Positions 57,339 to 64,000 of a DNA stretch of 64,000 nt are shown here, piece by piece. A model generated the notes under the pieces. That model made no database searches. It was given only the letters and a program-made list of their open reading frames with translations, and had not been told where the DNA came from. How positions within the stretch are numbered: position 1 is the first letter of the stretch; each line of letters opens with the position of its first letter. Location: contig RQYR01000013.1 of assembly GCA_003859965.1 (NCBI GenBank), positions 1-64,000 on the forward strand, in the 5' to 3' direction. This DNA is from Comamonadaceae bacterium OH2545_COT-014 (GTDB taxonomy: Bacteria; Pseudomonadota; Gammaproteobacteria; Burkholderiales; Burkholderiaceae_C). The translations under genes were made by a program, and so were the position numbers.

Positions 57339-59930
57339 ATGTTGAAAGCCTACCGTGACCACGCCGCCGAGCGCGCCGCGCTCGGCATCCCGCCGCTGCC
57401 GCTGGACGCCAAGCAGACCGCCGAGCTGATCGAGCTCATCAAGAACCCGCCCGCAGGTGAAGAAGAATTCCTGATGGAGCTGCTCACGCACCGCGTGCCG
57501 CCGGGCGTGGACGATGCGGCCAAGGTCAAGGCCAGCTTCCTGGCCGCCGTGGCGCATGGCGACATCCAGGTGGGCCTGATCTCCAAGGCCAAGGCCACCG
57601 AGCTGCTGGGCACCATGGTGGGCGGCTACAACGTGCACCCGCTGATCGAGCTGCTGGACGACGCCGAAGTGGCCAACGTGGCCGCCGAAGCGCTGAAGAA
57701 GACGCTCTTGATGTTCGACTTCTTCAACGACGTGGCCGAAAAAGCCAAGGCCGGCAACGCCAAGGCCAAGGAAGTGATGCAAAGCTGGGCCGATGCCGAG
57801 TGGTTCACCAGCCGCCCCAAGGTGGAGGAGAAGATCACCGTCACCGTGTTCAAGGTGCCCGGCGAGACCAACACCGACGACCTCTCGCCCGCGCCCGACG
57901 CCTGGAGCCGCCCGGACATCCCGCTGCACTACCTGGCCATGCTGAAGAACACCCGGCCTGACGCGGCCTTCAAGCCCGAGGAAGACGGCAAGCGCGGCCC
58001 CATCCAGTTCATCGAGAACCTGAAGAAGAAAGGCCACCTGGTCGCCTACGTGGGCGACGTGGTGGGCACCGGCTCGTCGCGCAAGTCGGCCACCAACAGC
58101 GTGATCTGGGCCACGGGTCAGGACATCCCCTTCGTGCCCAACAAGCGCTTCGGCGGTGTGACGCTGGGCGGCAAGATCGCGCCCATCTTCTTCAACACGC
58201 AGGAGGACTCCGGCGCGCTGCCCATCGAGGTGGATGTGAGCCAGATGGAAATGGGCGATGTGATCGACATCTTCCCCTACGAGGGCAAGATCGAGAAAAA
58301 CGGCCAGAAGATCGCCGACTTCCAGCTCAAGAGCGAAGTGCTGCTGGACGAAGTGCAGGCCGGCGGCCGCATCAACCTCATCATCGGCCGCTCGCTCACG
58401 GCCAAGGCGCGCGAGGCCCTGGGCCTGCCCGCCTCCACCGAATTCCGCCTGCCCAAGGCCCCGGTCGATACCGGCAAGGGCTTTACGCTGGCGCAGAAAA
58501 TGGTCGGCCGCGCCTGCGGCCTGCCCGAAGGCCAGGGCATCCGCCCCGGCACCTACTGCGAGCCGCGCATGACCACCGTGGGCAGCCAGGACACCACCGG
58601 CCCCATGACGCGCGACGAGCTCAAAGACCTGGCCTGCCTGGGCTTTTCCGCCGACATGGTGATGCAGTCCTTCTGCCACACCGCCGCCTATCCGAAGCCG
58701 GTTGACGTGAAGACGCACCGCGAGCTGCCCGCCTTCATCAGCAACCGCGGCGGCGTGGCCCTGCGCCCGGGCGATGGCGTGATCCACTCCTGGCTCAACC
58801 GCTTGCTGCTGCCCGACACCGTGGGCACGGGCGGCGACAGCCACACGCGCTTCCCGATCGGCATCAGCTTCCCCGCAGGCTCCGGCCTGGTCGCCTTTGG
58901 CGCAGCGACTGGCGTGATGCCGCTGGACATGCCCGAGAGCGTGCTGGTGCGCTTCAAGGGCGAGCTGCAACCGGGCGTCACCCTGCGTGACCTGGTGCAC
59001 GCCATCCCGCTGTACGCCATCAAGGCCGGGCTGCTGACGGTGGCCAAGGCTGGCAAGAAAAACATCTTCTCCGGCCGCATCCTGGAGATCGAGGGCCTGC
59101 CCGACCTGAAGGTCGAACAAGCCTTTGAGCTCTCCGACGCCAGCGCCGAGCGCTCGGCCGCCGGTTGCACCATCAAGCTCAACAAAGAGCCGATCATCGA
59201 GTACCTGACCTCCAACATCGTGCTCATGAAAAACATGATCGCCGATGGCTACGAGGACGCCAAAACCCTGGCGCGCCGCATCGAGAAAGTGGAGCAATGG
59301 CTGGCCAACCCGCAGCTGTTGGAAGCCGACGCCGACGCTGAGTACGCCGCCGTGATCGAGATCGACATGAACGAGATCAAGGAGCCCATCGTCTGCTGCC
59401 CCAACGACCCGGACGACGCCAAGTTCCTCTCCGAAGTGGCGGGCGAGAAGATCGACGAAGCCTTCATCGGCTCGTGCATGACCAACATCGGCCACTTCCG
59501 CGCTGCGGCCAAGCTGCTGGGCGGCCAGCGCGACATCCCCGTCAAGCTGTGGGTGGCCCCGCCCACCAAGATGGACCAGAACGAGCTCATCAAGGAAGGC
59601 CACTACGCCGCCTTCGGCACCGCTGGCGCGCGCACCGAAATGCCCGGCTGCTCGCTGTGCATGGGCAACCAGGCGCAGGTGCGCGAGGGCGCGACGGTGA
59701 TCTCCACCAGCACGCGCAACTTCCCCAACCGCCTGGGCAAGAACACCAACGTCTACCTGGGCAGCGCCGAGCTGGCGGCCATCGCCTCGCGCCTGGGCTA
59801 CCTGCCCACGCCCGAGGAATACCTCAAGGAAATGGGCGTGATCGACGCCGACAAGGCCAGCGTGTACCGCTACATGAACTTCGACCAGATCGAGGAATAC
59901 GTGGACAAGGCCAAGGAGGTTTCGGCCTGA
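57339..59930 (+). CDS. acnB: Aconitate hydratase B
   Basis: 863-aa bifunctional aconitase/2-methylisocitrate dehydratase. N-terminal HEAT-like AcnB domain ([22 protein letters not shown]), swivel domain ([20 protein letters not shown]), then the catalytic core with [19 protein letters not shown]. [4Fe-4S] ligands are predicted as Cys713 (GSCMTNIGH), Cys771 and Cys774 (GCSLCMGN). Length equals E. coli AcnB (865). Last gene of the TCA block on this strand, with its own SD (CAGGAGA) and terminator. Confidence 0.97.
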   Translation: MLKAYRDHAAERAALGIPPLPLDAKQTAELIELIKNPPAGEEEFLMELLTHRVPPGVDDAAKVKASFLAAVAHGDIQVGLISKAKATELLGTMVGGYNVHPLIELLDDAEVANVAAEALKKTLLMFDFFNDVAEKAKAGNAKAKEVMQSWADAEWFTSRPKVEEKITVTVFKVPGETNTDDLSPAPDAWSRPDIPLHYLAMLKNTRPDAAFKPEEDGKRGPIQFIENLKKKGHLVAYVGDVVGTGSSRKSATNSVIWATGQDIPFVPNKRFGGVTLGGKIAPIFFNTQEDSGALPIEVDVSQMEMGDVIDIFPYEGKIEKNGQKIADFQLKSEVLLDEVQAGGRINLIIGRSLTAKAREALGLPASTEFRLPKAPVDTGKGFTLAQKMVGRACGLPEGQGIRPGTYCEPRMTTVGSQDTTGPMTRDELKDLACLGFSADMVMQSFCHTAAYPKPVDVKTHRELPAFISNRGGVALRPGDGVIHSWLNRLLLPDTVGTGGDSHTRFPIGISFPAGSGLVAFGAATGVMPLDMPESVLVRFKGELQPGVTLRDLVHAIPLYAIKAGLLTVAKAGKKNIFSGRILEIEGLPDLKVEQAFELSDASAERSAAGCTIKLNKEPIIEYLTSNIVLMKNMIADGYEDAKTLARRIEKVEQWLANPQLLEADADAEYAAVIEIDMNEIKEPIVCCPNDPDDAKFLSEVAGEKIDEAFIGSCMTNIGHFRAAAKLLGGQRDIPVKLWVAPPTKMDQNELIKEGHYAAFGTAGARTEMPGCSLCMGNQAQVREGATVISTSTRNFPNRLGKNTNVYLGSAELAAIASRLGYLPTPEEYLKEMGVIDADKASVYRYMNFDQIEEYVDKAKEVSA

Positions 59931-60001
59931 GCCATGTGCTTTTGCCGTTGAGCAAGCGGCAGCGCGCAGCTTGTTGAGTGCGTGCGCTGACCGTCCCCAT
60001 G

Positions 60002-60044
60002 ACCCCGTTTCGCCTGTTCAGGCGTGCGGGGTTTTTTGTTTTTC
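60002..60044. terminator. Intrinsic terminator after acnB
   Basis: ACCCCG (60002-60007) pairs with CGGGGT (60027-60032), enclosing CGCCTG-TT-CAGGCG, followed by TTTTTTGTTTTT. Serves acnB. The nnr gene converges from the other side, with nothing recognised in 60045-60212. Confidence 0.85.
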
Positions 60045-60212
60045 TGGCGCATTTCATTTGTTTGCCAGCGGGTTTGTTCAGGCGGCGATGCCGTTCACGG
60101 TTCAAAAGCTTGTTGTCCGGGCAAGCGCAGGGCTGTTCATGATGAGGGCCAGAAGATGCAAAGCCGCGATGAACTGATGGGTCCCAATGGCTGCGCCAGT
60201 CACCTTGGAGCT

Positions 60213-61751
60213 TCAAGGCGTCAGCCGCCTGGCCAGTGCGCCAGCGGTGAGCGCCTGATCTGACGGCCAGGTGTCGGCGGCGGCGCCGTGCTGAAAAGCA
60301 GCATGGCAAGCAGCTTCGAAGGCTGCAAGGCCTGCGGCCAGGCGGGCGCCCGTCAGGCCGGCCAGCACGTCCCCCGTGCCCGCCGTGGCCAGGCGGGCAT
60401 TGCCGGTGGGATTGAGGCGCGGCGTTTCACCTGGCCCGGCGATGACCGTGCCGCTGCCTTTGAGCACAACAGTGCAGCGGAAACGGTCGGCCAGAGCCTG
60501 CGCGGCGCCAAGGCGGTCGGCCTGCACCTGATGCACTTGAGCCGCCAGCAGGCGCGCGGCTTCCAGCGGATGGGGGGTCAGCACGGTGGCCTGTGCGCGG
60601 ACGTGGCGTGTAGCCAGCGCAGTTTGCAAGGTGGGGTCTTGTGCCACGGCGTTGAGGGCATCGGCATCCAGCACCAGGCGCGGAGCTTGTGCCAGCACGG
60701 CAGGAAGGACGGCTTGAACTGCCTGGCCTCCGCCGCAACCACAGACAACGGTAAGCGCCCCCAGCGCCAGTGCATCCACGTGGCGCTGCATCAGCTCGGG
60801 CAGGCCCGTGTCGAACGCGGGCCGGTCATGGCCCAGCAGGGCCAGGTACACGCGGCCAGCGCCGCCGTGCAGCGCGGCACTGGCGGCCAACAGGGCCGCG
60901 CCGGTCATGGCATGGCCGCGTGTGGCATTGCTTTCGCCGCCAATGATGGCCACATCGCCAAAACGGCCTTTGTGGCTGTCGTGTGGGCGACAGGCCAGTG
61001 GTGACGGGGCGTTCAGCCAGGCGGCCGGTGTTTCTTCTGCCGTGGGGCTCACCCCCAGATCGTCAAACCACAAGGTGCCGCAGGCATCCCGTCCGTGGGC
61101 AGTCAGCAGCCCAGGCTTGAGCGTAAGCAGGCTGAGGGTGTGGCGTGGCTGATGGTAAAAAAATGTGTTCAGGCAGGCTGGATCTTTGTTGATTGCTATT
61201 GATTTGGAAGCGTTTGGTTGGTGCAGTACGCCAGTGTCCGCATCCAGGCCGGTGGGCATGTCTACCGCCAGCAGGGGCGCGGCGCTGCTGTGCAGCCGGC
61301 TCAGCACGTCAAGCAGGCGGCCGGTGGGGGCGCGGGTTACGCCCAGTCCCAGCAGGGCATCGATGCACAAGTCTTGCGGGCCGAGGGGCGGCGCCCCATC
61401 GGCAAAGGCCACGCCAGCGGCGCGCGCGCGGCGGAGCGAGGCCAAGGCGTCTGGCGGCAGCCGGGCTTCATCGCCCAGCCAGGTCACCACGGGCTGCCCG
61501 CCCCACTGGCGCAGATGCATGGCGGCTTCCAGGCCATCGCCACCGTTGTTGCCCGGGCCGCAGGCCAGCCATACCGTGCGTGCATGCGGCGCCAGGGCCA
61601 GGGCCAGCCGTGCTACAGCCAGGCCAGCGCGCCGCATCAAGGTGTGCGGCGGCAGGCTGGCCGCGGCAGCCTGTTCGATGCGGCGCGTGGCGGCCGCGCT
61701 GAAAAGTGGGACAGGGCGACCAGGTGCATACAGGGGCAGCAGGTTGGGCAT
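60213..61751 (-). CDS. nnr: Bifunctional NAD(P)HX epimerase/dehydratase
   Basis: 512-aa metabolite-repair enzyme. The N-terminal epimerase domain (about 1-235) has CGPGNNGGDGLEAAMHLRQWG and DALLGLGVTR; the C-terminal ADP-dependent dehydratase (about 245-512) has GRFGDVAIIGGESNATRGHAMTGAALLAASAAL in several parts, LVLDADALNAVA, TVLTPHPLEAARL and NARLATAGTGDVLAGLTGA. Residues ~180-199 (ASKSIAINKDPACLNTFFY) in the epimerase domain, just before RHTLSLLTLKPGL, are encoded by a palindromic element and look foreign to the family. Probably still functional. Confidence 0.93.
   Translation of the reverse strand: MPNLLPLYAPGRPVPLFSAAATRRIEQAAAASLPPHTLMRRAGLAVARLALALAPHARTVWLACGPGNNGGDGLEAAMHLRQWGGQPVVTWLGDEARLPPDALASLRRARAAGVAFADGAPPLGPQDLCIDALLGLGVTRAPTGRLLDVLSRLHSSAAPLLAVDMPTGLDADTGVLHQPNASKSIAINKDPACLNTFFYHQPRHTLSLLTLKPGLLTAHGRDACGTLWFDDLGVSPTAEETPAAWLNAPSPLACRPHDSHKGRFGDVAIIGGESNATRGHAMTGAALLAASAALHGGAGRVYLALLGHDRPAFDTGLPELMQRHVDALALGALTVVCGCGGGQAVQAVLPAVLAQAPRLVLDADALNAVAQDPTLQTALATRHVRAQATVLTPHPLEAARLLAAQVHQVQADRLGAAQALADRFRCTVVLKGSGTVIAGPGETPRLNPTGNARLATAGTGDVLAGLTGARLAAGLAAFEAACHAAFQHGAAADTWPSDQALTAGALARRLTP
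61155..61212 (-). repeat. Palindromic element inside nnr
   Basis: On the plus strand TAAAAAAATGTGTTCAGG leads to GATTGCTATTGATTTGG; layout parallels the ABC-F copy (T/A run, GC middle, GCTATTGA box). The frame is kept. Hairpin arms are weak here. Confidence 0.55.
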
Positions 61752-62081
61752 GCGGCATTATGGGCAAGGGGGAGTGCACAGAGGGAGCCAGCCCAAAGCC
61801 AGAGCGGAATGGCGGGTCCGCGCACTGGAGCGCGGTTTTAGGGTTCTTGGCAAGCACTTGGACGCATCAGCCAAGGCCAAGCCGGATGTCTTGCACGCTA
61901 TAATCCGCAGGTTCTGCTTTGTGCAGCCGTGCCCGTGGCGTCATGGGCGGCTGGACTGGAGCAGGGCAAATCCCGAACCAGCCCTTGCGAGGTGTCCCGC
62001 TATAGGCCTGCACGTCAGGCACTCACGCGGCGATCTCGGGCTGGCTTCAAGAACCAACCTTGACTTGATAAGGCTTTATCC
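61752..62081 (+). promoter_or_regulatory. rpsB promoter and leader
   Basis: 330 bp upstream of rpsB. A perfect -10 TATAAT lies at 61899-61904; the -35 is poor, as often in ribosomal promoters with other elements. The resulting leader of about 170 nt is rich in potential pairing and could carry the S2-autoregulated structure known for rpsB-tsf leaders in other bacteria. No gene is present. Confidence 0.5.
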
Positions 62082-62837
62082 ATGTCCGTGACCATGCGTC
62101 AAATGCTGGAAGCCGGTGTCCACTTTGGTCACCAGACGCGCTTCTGGAACCCCAAGATGGCCCCTTTCATCTTCGGCCATCGCAACAAGATCCACATCAT
62201 CAACCTGGAAAAATCGTTGCCGATGTTCCAGGAGGCGCAGAAGTTCGCCAAGCAGCTGGCATCCAACCGCGGCACCATTTTGTTCGTGGGCACCAAGCGC
62301 CAGGCGCGCGAGATCGTGGCCGAGGAGGCCCGCCGCGCCGGCATGCCCTATGTTGAGCAGCGCTGGCTGGGTGGCATGCTGACCAACTTCAAGACCGTCA
62401 AGACCTCCATCAAGCGCCTGAAGGACATGAAGGCCCAGCTCGAAGCCGGCCTGGACAGCATGAGCAAGAAAGAGCAGCTCATGTTCAATCGGGAGCTGGA
62501 GAAGCTGGAAAAGGATATCGGCGGTATTCAAGACATGACCGCGTTGCCCGACGCCATCTTCGTGATCGACGTGGGCTACCACAAGATCGCCGTGGCCGAG
62601 GCCAAGAAACTGGGCATTCCGCTGATCGGCGTGGTGGACTCCAACCACAACCCCGATGGCATTGATTACGTGATTCCCGGCAATGACGACTCGGCCAAGG
62701 CCGTGACCCTGTATGCCCGTGGCATGGCCGATGCCATCTTGGAAGGCAAGGCCAACGCCGTCAATGACGTGCTGCAAGCCGTGGCGGCCGAAGGGGACGA
62801 CGAGTTCGTCGAAGTCAAGGACGAAAGCGCCGCCTGA
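62082..62837 (+). CDS. rpsB: 30S ribosomal protein S2
   Basis: 251 aa. [73 protein letters not shown] and [15 protein letters not shown] are canonical S2 blocks. Acidic end [11 protein letters not shown]. First gene of the rpsB-tsf pair, separated from tsf by an intercistronic terminator. Confidence 0.98.
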   Translation: MSVTMRQMLEAGVHFGHQTRFWNPKMAPFIFGHRNKIHIINLEKSLPMFQEAQKFAKQLASNRGTILFVGTKRQAREIVAEEARRAGMPYVEQRWLGGMLTNFKTVKTSIKRLKDMKAQLEAGLDSMSKKEQLMFNRELEKLEKDIGGIQDMTALPDAIFVIDVGYHKIAVAEAKKLGIPLIGVVDSNHNPDGIDYVIPGNDDSAKAVTLYARGMADAILEGKANAVNDVLQAVAAEGDDEFVEVKDESAA

Positions 62838-62887
62838 CGGCTCGCACCCTGCCTGGCCCGTTTTGGCGGCCGGGCGGGATGACAGCA

Positions 62888-62914
62888 AAGGGGCCTGAAA
62901 AGCCCCTTTTTTTT
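62888..62914 (+). terminator. Intercistronic terminator rpsB-tsf
   Basis: AAGGGGC-CTGAAAA-GCCCCTT with a run of eight T. Partial termination here would lower tsf relative to rpsB, as reported for this operon elsewhere. Confidence 0.85.
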
Positions 62915-62979
62915 AAGTTTCTTTTCCGGCAGGCCATGGCGCCTGTCTTTGAAAACCTGAACAAACGGAGTAACAGCAA

Positions 62980-63867
62980 ATGGCAGCAATCACTGCAAGC
63001 ATGGTCGCCGAACTGCGCGCCAAGACCGACGCCCCCATGATGGAATGCAAGAAAGCCCTGTCCGAGGCCGATGGCGACATGGCCAAGGCTGAGGAGTTGC
63101 TGCGCGTCAAGCTGGGCACCAAGGCCGGCAAGGCGGCCAGCCGCGTCACCGCCGAAGGCGTGGTGGCCGCGTTCATTGATGGCGACACAGGCGCCATGGT
63201 CGAGGTCAACTGCGAAACCGACTTCGTGACCAAGAACGACATGTTCATGGCCATGGCCAACGCCGCCGCCAAGCTGGCCGCTGAGCACAACCCCGCCGAC
63301 GTGGCCGCCCTGGGCGCGCTGCCTTACAGCCAGGACGGCTTTGGCCCCACGCTCGAAGACGTGCGCGTGGGCCTGATCGGCAAGATTGGCGAGAACATGA
63401 GCTTCCGCCGCCTGGTGCGCAAGTCTGGCGGCAAGGTGGCCAGTTACCTGCACGGCACGCGCATTGGCGTGCTGGTGGAGTACGAGGGTGACGCCGCTGC
63501 CGCCAAGGACGTGGCCATGCACGTGGCCGCCATGAAGCCGGTGGCGCTGACCAGCGCCGATGTGCCGGCCGAAATGATTGAGAAAGAGCGCAGCGTGGCC
63601 GCCGCCAAAGCGCAGGAATCGGGCAAGCCGGCCGACATCGCCGCCAAGATGGTGGAAGGCTCCGTGCAGAAGTATCTGAAGGAAGTGGCCCTGTTCAGCC
63701 AGCCCTTCGTCAAGAACGACAAGCAAACGGTCGAGCAGATGCTGAAAGAAAAGAACACCACCGTGAAAGGGTTTACCCTTTATGTGGTGGGCGAAGGTAT
63801 CGAGAAAAAAGCGGACGACTTTGCTGCTGAAGTGGCAGCCCAGGTGGCGGCTGCGCAAAAAGGGTGA
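62980..63867 (+). CDS. tsf: Elongation factor Ts
   Basis: 295-aa nucleotide-exchange factor for EF-Tu. [27 protein letters not shown] with the MMxCKKAL signature, the TDFV motif in [13 protein letters not shown], and core sequences [18 protein letters not shown] and [12 protein letters not shown]. Length is typical. A terminator-like hairpin follows. Confidence 0.98.
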   Translation: MAAITASMVAELRAKTDAPMMECKKALSEADGDMAKAEELLRVKLGTKAGKAASRVTAEGVVAAFIDGDTGAMVEVNCETDFVTKNDMFMAMANAAAKLAAEHNPADVAALGALPYSQDGFGPTLEDVRVGLIGKIGENMSFRRLVRKSGGKVASYLHGTRIGVLVEYEGDAAAAKDVAMHVAAMKPVALTSADVPAEMIEKERSVAAAKAQESGKPADIAAKMVEGSVQKYLKEVALFSQPFVKNDKQTVEQMLKEKNTTVKGFTLYVVGEGIEKKADDFAAEVAAQVAAAQKG

Positions 63868-63889
63868 GACTTCGGTGATCCCCCGCGGG

Positions 63890-63925
63890 GCGCCCTGTGA
63901 CGGGCGCTTCGTTTCTTTTCTTTGT
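63890..63925 (+). terminator. Probable terminator after tsf
   Basis: GCGCCC-TGTGAC-GGGCGC (63890-63907) followed by an interrupted T-rich stretch (TTCGTTTCTTTTC). Confidence 0.65.
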
Positions 63926-64000
63926 TTCCCTCTTTCAGGGGAGAGAAGCCGCTGGCGGCCAGTCATCGCAACGGTGCCAGCGGCGTTGTAATGGCCTGCT

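Noticed and set aside
57111-59603. 830-codon minus-strand frame opposite acnB
   Set aside because: Antisense shadow of a canonical aconitase; composition rich in Val, Gly, His, Leu with no domain.

Overview
The window is GC-rich betaproteobacterial chromosome, most likely from a member of the Comamonadaceae (Acidovorax/Ottowia/Alicycliphilus-like; inferred from gene content, an IPTL-CTERM-type tail and protein style, not from a search). It is mostly core metabolism. I see no rRNA, tRNA, CRISPR array or prophage. It begins with the last codons of an insertion-sequence transposase and ends just after tsf.

Layout. 0-7 kb, minus strand: dusA, a bacterioferritin, then a MoxR - DUF58 - transglutaminase - MltB-like cluster. 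7-16 kb, plus strand: deacetylase-family protein, enoyl-CoA hydratase, MscS channel, then the electron-transfer set etfB-etfA, an acyl-CoA dehydrogenase and a nitronate-monooxygenase-like flavoprotein. 16-21 kb, minus strand: a 52-aa basic protein, a YeaQ-type membrane protein, an NCS2-like permease and a YheS-type ABC-F ATPase. 20.7-28.7 kb, minus strand: a complete iron/siderophore module (FecI sigma, FecR, STN-containing TonB receptor, DUF3649, PepSY, DUF3325) with a Phd/VapC toxin-antitoxin pair lodged between fecR and the receptor and a relic receptor tail behind the receptor. 29-35.4 kb, minus strand: lysine/peptidoglycan genes dapC-dapD, pilU, dapE, prmB. 35.6-37.4 kb: a frame-broken surface protein with a C9 tract. 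37.6-44.8 kb: SLT transglycosylase, a large DUF349 protein, murI and class I fumarase. 45-60 kb: fumC, rlmB and a TCA-cycle block (gltA, sdhE, sdhBADC, a GntR regulator, mdh, an HpcH/CitE-like lyase, a secreted hypothetical protein, acnB). 60-64 kb: nnr, rpsB, tsf.

Working together: gltA, acnB, sdhCDAB, two unrelated fumarases and mdh cover much of the oxidative TCA cycle. EtfAB accepts electrons from the acyl-CoA dehydrogenase. The FecI/FecR/receptor set forms a surface-signalling iron-uptake circuit. dapC, dapD and dapE are three steps of the succinylase diaminopimelate pathway and murI supplies D-glutamate, so several genes feed the cell wall.

The most interesting non-genic signal is a dispersed family of about 50-60 bp palindromic elements: an AT-rich box ending in TAGC followed by a small GC hairpin whose arms differ between copies but still pair. 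At least ten copies are visible. Four sit in frame inside proteins (ABC-F ATPase, DapE, the DUF349 protein, NAD(P)HX epimerase/dehydratase), resembling in logic the Rickettsia palindromic elements. Other points worth checking are the C9 tract with an IPTL-CTERM tail in another frame, the duplicated TonB-receptor C-terminus, and two clean palindromes next to the sdh and mdh genes. I did not find a wholly new multi-gene system.
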